From positions 15,341,501-15,405,500 of the forward strand of contig NC_071336.1 in the NCBI RefSeq assembly GCF_027744825.2: a stretch of 64,000 nt of DNA, given 5' to 3'. Each line of letters starts with the position of its first letter. Position 1 is the stretch's first letter. Positions 38,282-51,059 of the stretch are shown piece after piece. Origin of the DNA: Synchiropus splendidus. Lineage: Eukaryota > Chordata > Actinopteri > Syngnathiformes > Callionymidae. Position numbers and translations under genes: made by a program. The notes under the pieces are model-generated. The model saw only the letters and a program-made list of their open reading frames with translations, was not told where the DNA came from and made no database searches.

Positions 38282-38500
38282 CAGCGGCAGCCTTTTTTTC
38301 AAGTGGTGGATTTTTCCGTCAGAAGCGGCTGTATCCAGGCTCCACTACAGCAGGTCGAAGCCAGGATCACCCTGGACATGTAGTAAGTCACACACTCGCA
38401 ACTTCACATAATTTAAAGTTCTCATTACGGTGTGGGAGGAAACCAGAGTTCCACAAAGACAGAAGCTCACAAACAGTTAGAAGAGGGAGAACATAGAGTA
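38282..38500 (-). repeat. Decayed dispersed teleost repeat
   Basis: Blocks 'aggctccactacagc', 'ggatcaccctggacatgtagtaagtcaca', 'cataatttaaagt', 'tgtgggaggaaaccagag' and 'gaacatag' appear in the order of the common fish repeat also seen at 2222, 16215 and 21275. It is strongly diverged, and orientation is inferred from comparison with the 16215 copy. Confidence 0.55.
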
Positions 38501-38800
38501 TATCATGAAGACTGGCCCCAGGTTAATATTGGATAAATGACTGAGACATAGCCTGGTTCCCTCAGTTTAAGTAAATCAGAGGTGCTCTGCCAGCGTGTCT
38601 TAATCAAGATAATAACAACATGACAACAAACTAACTTCAATTGTCTCTGATCTGCTCCATAACAAAAATGCAATTTAATTTAATCAAACATTGTGCTCTC
38701 CAGACAACAGGGAACCTTTGTAAGTGCAGTAGCACTGATCACACTGATGCACAAGACACGTGGCAGCTAGGATGATAACAACAACAACAAACATGGAGGA

Positions 38801-38850
38801 ATCCCTGAACAAAAGCAAACAAAAGTGTCTGTTTGCCTTTGTTCAGGGAT
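38801..38850. ncRNA. Short near-perfect hairpin, miRNA-like candidate
   Basis: Arms 38801-38821 (ATCCCTGAAC...) and 38830-38850 (...GTTCAGGGAT) pair over 21 bases with one mismatch, around an 8-base loop AAAGTGTC. With G-U pairs in RNA, the stem could extend about five more base pairs outward after one mismatch. The length and single loop fit a small pre-miRNA, although the loop is short. I recognise no known miRNA seed. It may instead be a short palindromic transposon footprint. No host transcript is known. Confidence 0.3.
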
Positions 38851-39559
38851 GTTTTTTGCTACACAATGACCAGGATTTCCACTACTGTGAATGTATTTGA
38901 AAATCTTATAACATTGAAATTGTTATACAAATATTTTCAAGACATTAAAAGAGCTTTAATTTAAATAAGGTGATATAAAAACCATCATGATTTATAAACA
39001 ATATTTTGTTTTTTAAATGTATGTATGGGTCCATCATTTGATTCAGTAATATACCAAATTCATTCAAATTGAAAAATTTGGCTTCTTGTGGCAAATATTC
39101 TTATACCATTAAACTGTGATTCATTGAGATAACATAACTTTATAAGGCAGTAGCTGCAAGATGGAGCATCATCATGATGAGTGACTTCCTGCATCATGGA
39201 GAGGAGGACGGCGACATTTGAAACATATGCATGGGTGAGGAAAGATAGATCTGCAGGCGAGGTCCTCTTGAAACATAATTTGGTGGCAACTCTTTCAAGC
39301 TCTTGCGGGTTATATAAAGTTAGTCACCCTGGTGGAAACGGCCCCTGGGCCTCGAGTTTGCGCGTGAACCAGACCATTACACGTCTCATGATGCTGTTTT
39401 GATTGTGTGAAAACACAATCTTCATTGGTAATGTGTTTAGAATTGAGCTGACTGCCATTAGCCCCTCTGACTGCCTACCTGCTGAACCCTGAACTAAACC
39501 ATGTCAGCACTGCGGCCGCATTGTTGGTTTTGCCAATACAACACCACTAATGACTCTAA
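38851..39559. other. Non-coding, nothing recognised
   Basis: AT-rich DNA with no supported exon or repeat. Confidence 0.4.
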
Positions 39560-39599
39560 AACGCCCTCCGCAAGCTCCGATAAGCAGGATCGATGCAGT

Positions 39600-40020
39600 T
39601 CAGATCAATAAAACTGCTCTCTGTTAGTGGAAATCTCTGCAGCAATTTGAAAAACCTTTTAGGGGGGAGGGTTGCCCCCATTCACACCTAATTATTTCTG
39701 GGTCAAACGGCCTTAATTGGATCTCGGTATGTTGATTATCATGGTGGCAAAAAAATCACTATCTGAAACCAGGTAATTGTAGAGAGGTAATTGGAGAATT
39801 TAAAGTAATATTTTGGGCCCCTGTTTGCAAAGGAGAAGACTCATTATTGAGAGGAAATAAAGCCAGAGAAGGTCTGGCGCTGAGTAAATCGGCAAATAAA
39901 GGAGGGCCCCGCTCGCCTGAAGCTAATATCAATAATACAAATGTATATTAAATAAGGGAAACAGGGCCTCTGGTAAAGTCGGAGCTTAAAGTGAGAGTCA
40001 ATTCCTAGCGTGTGCTTGCA
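39600..40020. promoter_or_regulatory. Possible conserved non-coding element
   Basis: A non-repetitive stretch dense in homeodomain-type core words (CTAATTATT, CTTAATTGG, GGTAATTG twice), plus TGTTTGCAAA (forkhead-like) and TCATTATTGAG. No frame is open and no transposon signature is present. Such texture is typical of developmental enhancers in fish gene deserts, but conservation cannot be judged from one sequence. Confidence 0.25.
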
Positions 40021-43000
40021 ATACTCCTCCCGTGAGGAACGAACGTAAGTGATTTCTAGCTTTCCTAGATCTAAAAGTACCACGTGGTAAAGTCAAGAAG
40101 CACGATTCAACACAGTATGTCAGAGTGATTCAGTGAAACATCAGTTCAGAACACAGCCCAACTGCGATCAGAAAAGTGATCTGAAAAGTTGAACATTGGC
40201 TAGAATTAAAATGCAGAACAAATCACCATTAATATTTGGTCAGTCTTGGGTTTCAGAGCACCATTGTTGTGGTCTTGTTTCTTGTTCTGGGAGAACAGAT
40301 ACGATGACCTGGAGATTGCACTTCTCCTCACAGGGTACACTATGCGTCTGCCTGCCCCTTCCTGTCTGGGTTAGAGATACAGATCAGGTGGAATTCTGAC
40401 TCCAAATCAGTAAAGTTCTCCCCCTTCAGCTGCAATTTTATCAACCATCTGTGGCCATGAACCCCAGGTCATGATGGAAAGAACTGTATCAATGATGTGT
40501 TTACTCTGACATAACGTGAAAAATGAAATACTTTTATCAGAATGTGCGGAGGTGTGACCTTGGAGTCAACCACGTTTTTTATCTGGATAATAGGGAGACC
40601 GACCATTTGTCCTACAGTTTGAAAAGCTTTATCTCAATGGACCACACCAAAAGTTTCTGTAGTCCAACCAGTGAGGTTCAAGCTAAAAGGTTGAACATCT
40701 GAAGACAATCTAAAATATCTTATATAGGCACCAAAAGAGGAAGTTTGCTAAGCACACTTTCCTAGCTGAACAAAAGAACCCACACACAGCATCATGTCAG
40801 TTGTTGGTGATGCCCCAAGGCTGAGGTTCTCAGTCAACTGCCCTCAGTGTGACCCTTCACTGAGTAGACTAGACCAGCCTCGTCTGGAGGGGAGCGGTTG
40901 TAAACTATAACAAAATACATAACACTTTGGTACTAACTCAGCGAACAAAGACGACACATATCTGTATCCCTGCTGGCATTTGGCAATTAAAACTCTCTGA
41001 TTCCAAGAAGTTTATAGTCCACATGAGGGAACCACAATGGGGGCAAATACCATACAAATATTCCTTTGACAATAAAAAATAAAAATGGACGAATAAAGAC
41101 ACTGTTCTCAGACGGTATCCTGGAGGAGATCTAAAATGGCAGCAGCAAAGATTTGTGTGGGGAGTAAAAATTGAGGCAGGAATTCAGCGAGACGCTTATT
41201 TATTTCTCTTCCACTCTGTTTTCTTCACAACACCATACAGTAGAAGCACAATGACGTACAAAATATGAATGTAGCATTATGTATTTTTAAGTGTTTTTGT
41301 CTTGTTAGCTGTCAAGTATTGAAGGAAAGAATTATGTCTGGAAGTTGCTGGTGATTGCGTATTTGGTTATATAACATATGTGTCGCCATGGAGAGGCTGT
41401 CCTGGAACTTAAATTTATTTTTACATCTAAGCCAGTGAACCAATCAATGAAATCATGTCTCACAAAGACGGCGCATTAATAGCGATTTCATAATGACCTG
41501 AGATGGCAATGGAGAAACCATGACAGCATCAAAGTGGAAGAGCGGACAGCCAGATGAAGCGAGCACAAATTCTTGCACCGTCGCTGCAGGAAGCTTCATA
41601 ATCCAGTTCCACATATGTGTTAAACAGCTCCACTAAACAGCTCTTGGGAGCCTAGCATGGAGGCACTCTGTGGTCCAGCCACTGTAGTCAGTTTAGGGGA
41701 TTTGCAGGGAACATGTGATATCTTACTTAAAACATGTATTAGACTATGTCACAGATGGTCTTATAAGAGCCAAGCCTACAGTGAAAACCAATACAATCAT
41801 CATCATCAGCAACACTTCTGAAAAGTCACTTTTTCCAAATAGTCTTTGTCCCCCCAACTTCTCAAAACAAACTTACTGTTTGAATGTCAAAAACTTCAAC
41901 AGGATGTGGAGACATCTATGAATGCGAGATGACTTATCTATTAGGTGCAGTAATCTGTCTTCAAGTGCAACAATGTGGTTTAACATGATGATGATGCACT
42001 CTTTCAAGCAGTCAAATTGAGTTAGATCTTCTTTTTTTTAGCTACATGCCGATCAATCTCCATTGTGCAGGAGCCATGAAGCACCGAGCACTTGGGTCAG
42101 TGGCTATAGTCGCAATGAACCGTACTGGAAGATATGTTCAGAAGACCACAACTCGAAATAAATGAAAGTACTGAATCCCTTTCACACAGCACATTCTTCA
42201 AATTAAATGAGAGTCAAGAGTATTTTTACGGAGTAGCTTAGTTAGCTAATTCAAAAACAGCAAGTGTGCAACTTCAATTCCCGAACATTTGGCCAAGATC
42301 TATCGAAACTAAAACCATTATTATCACGGTACCATCTGTCACGAGTTTGGAGACATTTTACTGTAGTTTGCAGTAGTAAGAGCGATGGTAGCTGAGCCTG
42401 CCTTCTGTGTCTACTTTAACAGTGTACATTGGTGTCTACTGCTCCAGCTCTTCAAGACTCTCACCCAGATGAAGTAGTCCTCCAACATATCTACCAGGAC
42501 AACCCTTGCAGCACTGGACAGCACAGAGCTTATTTGAGGGTTGGAAAAAATATTCTGTCAGGAATTAAAACTGCAAATTTAGTTTAGTCCGTTCTGTTGA
42601 CCCAGCCCTCAAAGGCAATTTGCAAAAAAGAGGTTTGAAGACAAATACCTTTAACGTTCTGACAGGTATGAAATCTTAATGTGCACCTGTGGTCTTCTCA
42701 CTAGCATTGGAGCGGACCACACCGGCTGTAATGACCCGATAACACACCCGTTAGTCAGAAAACAGATTAATGAAGTGGTCCACCAGGGACCCCAGGTGGG
42801 GGGCTTTCTGAGCCACAGCACTGCTCGCAGACAAAAACGGTGATTACACACTGAAACACACAGTACTCTCACTGCACCTGAGTGAAAATGATGGTGAAAA
42901 CTCTTTAGCTCGCACTGGAAAGACTTCAGCACCTTTTGCTGGCTGGTATGTGTCTTTCTCAAGCTTTAGATGTCAGTAAAACCCCAGGCTCTTGATGAAG

Positions 43001-43497
43001 AATTTTATTATGCAGAGGTGTCCATGCTTTCTTGTTTTTATGGTCACTACATACTTTTAAAAGGACCCCAGGAGTCTAGGCGGTTTGAAGTCTGGAGGCA
43101 AGCTTTGTGCCACGATTTTGATTCGAAGAATTTCCAACCAGGGGGTTTGGGGATCATTCCACAAAGGCATTACATGTATATGACAAACATTTGTTCAATA
43201 ATTCCTTTTCCAGTTCAATGATTTCTTTGCAGACCTTGCCTTGCGCAGGCTACTTTCACTAGCGTCGCACCCGAGTCACCGTGCAAGAAACCATGAAGCA
43301 AACAATCACGGATTCAAATGGGTAGATCTCCAACCCTTTCTACTTATTACCCTGAAATTTAGCAGACACCGGCCTCATGTAAAAAGATTGTTCCGGAAAA
43401 CTTCAGATAAATGAATAGTTTGTGCACCTGTAGACTGTTTTAAGGCACAAATTCTTAAGATATGTTTCATAATCTGATCCAACCTTTATGGGTGACT
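40021..43497. other. Non-coding, nothing recognised
   Basis: No exon, RNA gene or repeat was supported over this stretch. Short open frames only. Confidence 0.4.
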
Positions 43498-44465
43498 GGG
43501 ACAGTGATGCACCAATGACCGGATCAAGCCTCTTAAAGATGGATCGGGTATCGGTGAAAAAAAGACTGATCGTGGAAGCAGATCTTGGTATGTAAACTTT
43601 ATGCATAACACTCACGTTGATGTCACACGCGGTTCTTTCAACGAAACACATAAGAACTAAAAAAGACAAGACAACTGCAGACAAGGAGAATAGTTTGGAG
43701 GAGAATAGGTGCAGAGATAGAATATGATGACTGTGTGGGTATAATGAAGCTCATGCAAATTGCCGGCGTTGTTCGGAGGACCCGGTCAGCATTGAAAGGC
43801 AGATGAATACAAGCGTCCACCCACTCCATGTAAACAGAGAGAGCAGCTCTCTCGCTGACGGGCAGAGCTCCGTGCAGCCATCAGTGCATCAGGCTCTCTG
43901 TGCCTTCAAGAGCAGCTTCCCTCCACACAATGTTCCCTAAACACACGTCCCTATTCCACACAAAACATTTGATCAGTCTCACTAAGTTGTATCCAGCGAT
44001 ATTCCATGTCAATTTCGTAATCAGCCAATTCTGCGATTCCTTCCACGATCCTGCGGAACTCATAGGGCAGTATTAGTCGCTGTGACTTGCGTGCCGCGAA
44101 TGTTATGCATTTATGAGCAAGGACAGGCACGTCAATGTTCGCATCAGAATTTTTCGCGATTTCATGCCGTTTATTCGCATCGCCGTCTGTGTGCAAGGCC
44201 CATTTCACCGACAACTGCCACAGTGAATGTATCGAGGGACGGGAGTGACCTCATAAGTGGAACACCACCAGCACCTCACAATCACCACGGCCTACTGACA
44301 AATAAAGTCATTTTTGCCTTTTACGCAAAGCATGAACAGTGTAATCCCACAACAAGAAGGTTACACAGGTTTATGAGGTTTAACGCTGGTATCGGATCAG
44401 TACCTGTATTATATTGAGTGTCAGTATCGGGTCCAAAAAAGTTGGATCGCTGGTCCAAGTTTTTT
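43498..44465. mobile_element. Possible DNA-transposon remnant with TATCGG-rich ends
   Basis: The left end has 'gtgatgcaccaatgaccggatc...ggatcgggtatcggtg' and the right end 'ggtatcggatcagtacc...cagtatcgggtccaaaaaagttggatcg'. These ATCGG/CCGAT-rich words are reminiscent of hAT-like elements common in fish. The ends match only loosely in inverted orientation and no transposase is readable. A similar end occurs at about 46970-47022 ('cagtatcggcctg...gcgatcgatac'). Confidence 0.35.
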
Positions 44466-45497
44466 TAATAGAACGGGGTCAACTAGTCAAAGGGATGAGG
44501 ACACCCTGGAAAGGTTGCACATGGTTGCCCAAGTGGGAAGAAACCAGGTTGTTGACGGAAACTTGAATTAGCACATTGGTAATTGTCGTGTTGCTGTTAT
44601 ATTTTACTTCACCTTTACAAATCAAACAAAGTACTACCGCGAGCAATTGAGAACATTTCCGTACTAGCAATGCCTAAAATGTAACCAATTGATACCACCT
44701 TACTACAAAGGTGACTTGATCATTTCATGCTGCATCCACTCTGCCATGACACGCCCATTAATTAAGCATTTGTAAAGCACAAAACGTTCTTGATGTCACA
44801 GAATCTACTGTACAACCTTCCTCTTTTAACGTTAAGGGTTTACCAGGAGCGCAGTAAGACAGGCAGTGTATTCAAGACTAGAACAAATAAGTCAATAAAA
44901 GTGCTTACTTGTCTATCGATGTAAACTAAGACCACAAAAACAGCCTTTAAAATCACGACTCAACAAGTTCAACAATGAACAGTTTGTTCATTTAACCCGG
45001 AAGCTTCTCTCCCCTGATGCTGGTGCTGAAGTGTGATGTTCGGTTCACAGGATCTGGTTACTGGATTATACAGTGAGACAGATTCTATAGATAATGTATC
45101 CAGGGGCTCGTTGTTACAGAGCGAGGAGCTGATAGCCAACACAGTGTGTCCTTACTGCGTGGGCCAGTTGGGTTCAGTTTGATGTGGCATCTAGTGAAAG
45201 ATATACTTCAAAGGGGTTTCTGCTTTCCCTGGGATCATGGGAGCAGTTGCACTGTGTGGTAAAGACATGTCCAACAATATGTTCTGCCTTACAGTACAGA
45301 ACCTTTTGCACATATGGAGGATTAGAGCACATTCAGCTTGACTATTTAATTACAGAATGAACTGCTAAGATCACTCTTTATTAAAAGCAGACAATCCTAT
45401 TAAGGTGCAATGGAAATACTTTAATCTGATACTGACATTTGTACACACAGATGTTGCTTTCACAGCACGGCTAGTGGGGGCAGCAGCGGTGTTACAC
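44466..45497. other. Non-coding, nothing recognised
   Basis: No gene or repeat supported. Confidence 0.4.
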
Positions 45498-46334
45498 TTA
45501 AGCCCAAAATTATTCATACCCCTGTCAAAAATAAGGTATTCCTAGTTTTTTTCCAGTTACACATTAGTATTTCACCTTAGATTTGACATAAATAATATAT
45601 GCGGGCCAGTCTGGAACCTTGACCTGAGGTTCATGTGAGGTTTTGGGCACAGAAATGTGGCTTTCATCTGGAGAAAGAAGGGTGATGCCTTTAAACCAAA
45701 GAACACACTCCCTACTGTTAAACATGGAGGTGGAAGCATAATGCTGCGGGGCTGCCTTTCTGCCAATGGACCTGGCAGCTTCGTTGAAGTGGAAGGAATC
45801 ATGAGGAAAGAGCAGCACATCAAGATTCTTCAAGAAGTCCTCAAGAAGGCAGCAGAGAACCTGGACCTGGAGGAGCATTGGACCTCTCACCAGGACAATG
45901 ATCCAAAGCAAAGCATATGGCGAAGATGGTGAAGAAATGGTTCCAGGACAGTGATATTAATGTTATGAAGTGGCCAAGTCAAAGTCCTGCTTTAAACCCC
46001 ATCGATAACCTTTAGATGGAGCTCAAGAAACAGGTGGCAGCACGGAAACCCCCTCAACCTCAAAGATCTGGAAACATTTGCAAAGGAGGAAGGGTCCACA
46101 ATCCCTGTCGATACCTGGAAGAAGCTTGTGAGCAATTATAAAAATCCTTTGGAGGCTTGTTTTTACCCCGTTAAAGATGTTTATTTACACTTCTGTCTTT
46201 AATAAATTGGTTATGGCTTCAGTCTTTCTTGTGTGTCCTATTTCAGTAAAATCTGAAGCGATATACTGATGTGTAACTGAAAAACATAAGGAACTGTTTG
46301 TTTTTGACAGGGGTATGAATAATTTTGGGCTTAA
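45498..46334 (+). mobile_element. Dead Tc1/mariner transposon, copy A
   Basis: Terminal inverted repeats open TTAAGCCCAAAATTATTCAT at the left and close with its inverse at 46334, with a second matching block ('gttacacattagtat' / 'atactgatgtgtaac') further in. Inside, the frame at 45657-45932 encodes the FKPKNTLPTVKHGGGSIML stretch and HQDNDPK, Tc1 DDE motifs with the second catalytic Asp. The N-terminal DNA-binding domain and first catalytic Asp are deleted. A frameshift follows QDNDPK. The segment 'WPSQSPALNPIDNL' then ends in a stop, with Asp where the catalytic Glu is expected. It is non-functional, 837 bp against about 1.6 kb for an intact element. Confidence 0.9.
45657..46160 (+). pseudogene. 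Tc1 transposase remnant (copy A)
   Basis: Partial DDE domain: KHGGG and NDPK motifs in one frame, then the C-terminal part (WPSQSPALNPIDNL, MELKKQVAARKP, VDTWKKLVSNYKNP analogues) in other frames. At least one frameshift near 45910, a stop after NPIDNL and a missing N-terminal half make it a pseudogene. Confidence 0.85.
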
Positions 46335-48959
46335 GTTTTTTTTATGTTTGATAGCTGAACATGCATGTTTTTAGTTGATGATATGAACAGTGCCTCACAG
46401 GCTACATGATGAATTGTCATACACAATGAACTTTCAGTCAAATGACATGCATTTGCAGTTGGTAAGTCACGAAACGAAACACCAACATCGCGTTGACCGC
46501 ACCGAATTTGACCGCTACATAGAGGCGAGCGAACAAATGCTAACCAGAGCTAACAGCAGGTGAAACCAATGCTAATGCAGGTTATTGTGTTTGGACGAGC
46601 AGCTGAGTTCTGTCGTTGAAGACCGGAGGTGTGCTATGAGCAGTAGCTGAATTGCTGATACTATTCCCTGGACATGCAGACGATGAAAATAGTAGCGGCC
46701 TGTCAGGTTATAAAGCAACGTTTATGTGTTTAATAAGTTACGTTTATATTTGTTTGGTCTGTTCACTGTTCACTGTTGTCTGTCGAGAGAATGAAACATA
46801 TTTATTTTATATTAAGCACTTAGCCTTTTTTATTGTTTATTTGTTCAGTTGCAATGTTTTCTATATAGTGTTGTTCAGTAGTATTGCTATTTAGTACATT
46901 TGTGTAATCTAAAACAAAGTGAAATTTGTGTGTGATTTAGTTGAAGAAAAAACGTGGAAAAAAAATCACCAAAAATCAGTATCGGCCTGTTGGGACTTCT
47001 AAAATGCGATCGATACATCCCTTTTTCTTATTAACTTATGAAAGCAAAACACTCCTTCTCTGAAAGGTGTGACTGAAGAGTTTTCTTTACTGGCTGGATT
47101 TGGATTAAAAAAGTTAGGAGCAAATAAAAAGGTATGAGGAGGATGATTTTAAGTTCATTATGAGATCAAAATAGCTCCCTATTTACAACATTGGATTTCG
47201 CTTAATCCTACTAACAAGAGCTCAGAATCTGTGCACATGCAAGATTCATTTTCTGGATTATATTGGAGTATAGTTGTCTCTAAGAGGACGACTCCACCTG
47301 GGTGACCAGCCAACAAGAGGTTTCTTCCATTACTTAAAATCAAGAATGAATTATTCATTTTGTTATTCTCAGAACAGAAAGGCCATCCAGAGATTTTGCT
47401 CTCATAACCGTGCTGTTTCGCTGATGTTAATCCAGGGTCTGCTGAAATCTGGCGGTCTAACATCCACTGGTACACAGATGAAATATTGGCCCAGGCCAGC
47501 TCAGTGGAATCGGGCCCAAAGCCCGGCAAAACCCTTGTCCATCTGTCACAACCACGGCTGACATGCCACCCCACTAACAGCCATTTTAAAGGGTGGCATG
47601 AGATCAGATGCTCTTCTCTGTCTGTTTTTTTTATCCTCTCAAAATATTTTAGAGACCCTTACACTCTTTTGTTGACATTGTTTGCCAACAATGAGATAGT
47701 AGGCAGATGTCTGCCAATTCACAGCTGACTTTCAAATGAGGAAAATCTGCTTTCACTGGCATTATCTGATGTATTTTGAAGCGTAGGCTTATATTATTGT
47801 GTGTATTACACAATGAGCAATGCATAGAGGTGTGTTAGGAAAGTGGGAACGGTGCTTGGGGAAAAACAAGCTTTCTCGTTTTGAGGTTTGTTTGTAACAG
47901 CCGGTTAATTAGGGTCACACCAACACGTTGGTCAAGAAGGAACGCTATAATGAAAGCAAAAGCTACACACAAATATATAAGTGTGGGCGCACAAGCACAC
48001 ACTTGCGGTGAGTAGTAAAACCCACAAGTGAATTTTTAATCACAAGCACTCTAATCAGTCAAGCTCATCTTAAACACCACTCAAGACCTTCACTAATTCC
48101 CATCAGGAAGATCCCCTCATCCTGACTCAGACGCTTGTATCTGCCAGTGACAGAAAAACACTGTCAACTCTCACTTGACCACACCATTTGCTTTGATTTT
48201 TGCCAATCAGCTTTAGGTTTAGAGTTAGGCAAGGCCACACATTAATAACAGATCAATGTTATTATTTCAGTAGCTGCACTCGTATTTCTCCCAAGTATAC
48301 ACCTTGATGTACAGCATATGAGAGCCAACATAAATATGCCTTTAAAAACAACAGAAAAATGATCAGACCATCAGCACATTTGAATTTATCGAGGTTCTAA
48401 ACTGAGCTCTGAGTCTGAGACCATGCTTTATAGGGCATCTATGCCTGTTCTTATATTCACAGGATCTATCGTTGTTTTCTCAGGTAGCAGGTTGGCAGGC
48501 TTTTGATCGTCCGTTGGCAGGCTAGCGCATTTGCAAAAAGACTGATAAAGTGAGCTGCTGCTTCTTTGTGCAAATCAGCTTCATTGCATTTCCAGTGACA
48601 CTAGTCGTATCACACGCTCAAGGTGAAAAAATTGGACCTCTGGTGACAAGTTGTGGTGCACTAACCAGTTAGGGCCCAGATTTCATGGTGATGTACGCAG
48701 AGATGAAAACTGCTTGAAGAAAAAGCAGAAGGGAAGTGTCTGATGGACCCATACACTGCAAAAGCCACAGTAGATACAACACTCTACTTCTGCCTCTTTG
48801 CTCTGTCATTTTGTCTTTCCATAAGTTTAGAAGCTTTGGAGTGACCTACTACTTTATGGGGACTAGAGAGATGCTATGACTGGAGGAACGAGATGCCAGA
48901 TACAAGCAGCTGAATTGAGTTTTTTTGTTTTTGATGGCTGGCGGGTGTCTCCCTTAGAG
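46335..48959. other. Non-coding, nothing clearly recognised
   Basis: Apart from a TATCGG-rich end near 46970-47022, no transposon, exon or RNA gene was supported. Overlapping opposite-strand frames at 47179-47574 (131 and 95 codons) show no family features. Confidence 0.4.
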
Positions 48960-49204
48960 ATAAGGTGAGGAGTTCTCTCACTCTGGAGAGACTCAGAGTA
49001 CAGCAGCTGCTTCTCCGTGTTGAGAGGAGTCAGTTTAGGTGGTTCGGGCATCTCATGAGGATGTCCCATGGACGCCTCCCTTTGGAGGTGTTTCAGGCAC
49101 GGCCAGCAGGGAGGAGACTGAGGGGTCAACCCAGGACCAGGTGGAGGGCTTTGGATGTTACCCGGCAACATATAAGGGATAGAGATAGAGACAAATTTGG
49201 TTAA
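48960..49204 (+). mobile_element. Non-LTR retrotransposon C-terminal fragment
   Basis: The frame at 48965-49204 encodes LRVQQLLLRVERSQFRWFGH, then LMRMSHGRLPLEVF and GRRLRGQPRTRWRALDV. This is the well-known conserved tail downstream of the reverse transcriptase in fish LINE ORF2 proteins (SQLRWFGHLVRMP.GRLP pattern). Only about 80 codons remain and there is no reverse transcriptase or tail, so it is a dead fragment. The exact LINE clade is not assigned. Confidence 0.8.
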
Positions 49205-51059
49205 CACATTTGTATTTTTGTTGCCGGAAACCAATAACCACTTGGAAGTGACCAGCGAGGCAAGGAGCTACTGAGCAACTAGTTCTGTGCATGTAGAATG
49301 TGCATGTAAAAAACGGACGTCAATCTGTCTGAACAAACGACAAGAACAAGACAAAGCAACCCATACAATAGAATACCCATACAAAAAAAATACAATAGAG
49401 CAGTCCATCATCCTAAACAACACACCAAATTCTCAGGACCATTAAGATGGACTGAGAAGAACCAAATCTGATACTTGTAAGCTCTCCTTTCTCCATTATT
49501 AAATAGAGAGCCTCCAAGAAATGCATATGAAACATCATTACAATCTCAAACAAACAAGATACATTAAACCCTGCTGGTCAGCTCAGCACGACCCTGCCTC
49601 GTGTCTAAATATTTCTGCTTCCTGAAGCAATGTAAACAGACATTTCTTGGCTCCAGGTCTGAAGGACTTCCATCTTCAGGGACAGCAGCCAGCCCCAGTT
49701 GTATATCACCAGAGAACTGTTACATAAATAAACTCCTTTCCCAAAGCGACAGCCTAAAAGGACACCGTGGCTCTTAAGATCGCTCTTGTGATGACGTTTA
49801 GCACGACCACGCAGTGAATCTGAAGCCACACATCACATTTAATCACAGTGGCTCTACCCCATTGTCTTTGTCATCCGTGTATGTGTGCGAGATTTACAAG
49901 TGTGTGTGCCTCTCCCCAGTCGCCTCCATTGTAATTCGTTATTGCTATTCTCCAAACAGAACACATTCATCACTCAGTCCTGCTCTTTTCTTGAGGACGT
50001 GCCAGAAACCAAGACGCTTTCCAGCCTGAGCTTGTAAACGACCTGCGGCAAAAGGGTTTTATTAAGTCCTGAGGAGGCAGGCCAGGGACAATGGCAGAGC
50101 CCACACACGGCTGCAACACACATGACACACTGTCACGGAACACATGACACGCCGCCGTGGCCGGCCATTCCACTCCCTGTTTCAGTAGCAAAGAAAATTC
50201 AGTTTCACATTGTCACTTCGACCTTCTATTACAATTCATTTATTTCTCTCAAATTTTATTCATTTTTCTAGTTGTGGCTTGTGCTTATCTGATGCCAGTA
50301 ACAAAATCTATTGAGTAAATTCACTTTTGTTGTACTGTATGATTCTTTTTTCCTTGATGTTAATGTCTATTATCTATTAATATATTTTACATTGTCTCCT
50401 TTAAGTTAAAAACACCTTTCTATGTTTCCCCTAACGACACAAACATGATAAAAACTTTGTTGGCATTATATCCACTGGCATTCTGGTTGAGATGTTTTGA
50501 CTGTGTCCTTCAGTTTGAAAGAAGGCCTTATAGCTTTTAAAATGAGCGATGTCTGTTAGTTTCCATTAGAAAGGATAAGGAATGCAGGAGGTCACTCATC
50601 CAGCTAATCCCAAAGACATTCACATAGCGACTCCTTAATGACTTTCTTTAAATTGGGCACCAAGACATCAATATTCAAGTATTCACAATTGCCAACAGGC
50701 TTTTCCTGGCAAGAAAAACTCGAAGAGGATCATGAATAGCAAATTGTTCCATGTACATATTCATATTAATCCACATTACCCCACATCATTGGACACTTGC
50801 ATTTATTAAATAACTTTAGGAGTGAACATTTCCCTCGTTGTTTCTGTTGTGAACTTGCGTTGTATCACTCACCTTTTCTTCCTGCAGGTTTTCATCACCT
50901 GACATTTACGATCGAATATTGTTCGTCCCAAACCGAAGTCAATCAATTAAAAGAGCGGGTGGATCCAATTAAATGAGAGCCCTGTTTGTGTAGCAGTGGC
51001 CGCTGCTGAGCGTATTCTAATCCCAGCAGCTCAATTCATTTAGCGGCAACTGTGAGCAC
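49205..51059. other. Non-coding, nothing recognised
   Basis: No exon or repeat supported. The part from about 50500 to 50800 is non-repetitive and has some of the texture of a conserved element, which cannot be tested here. Confidence 0.4.
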
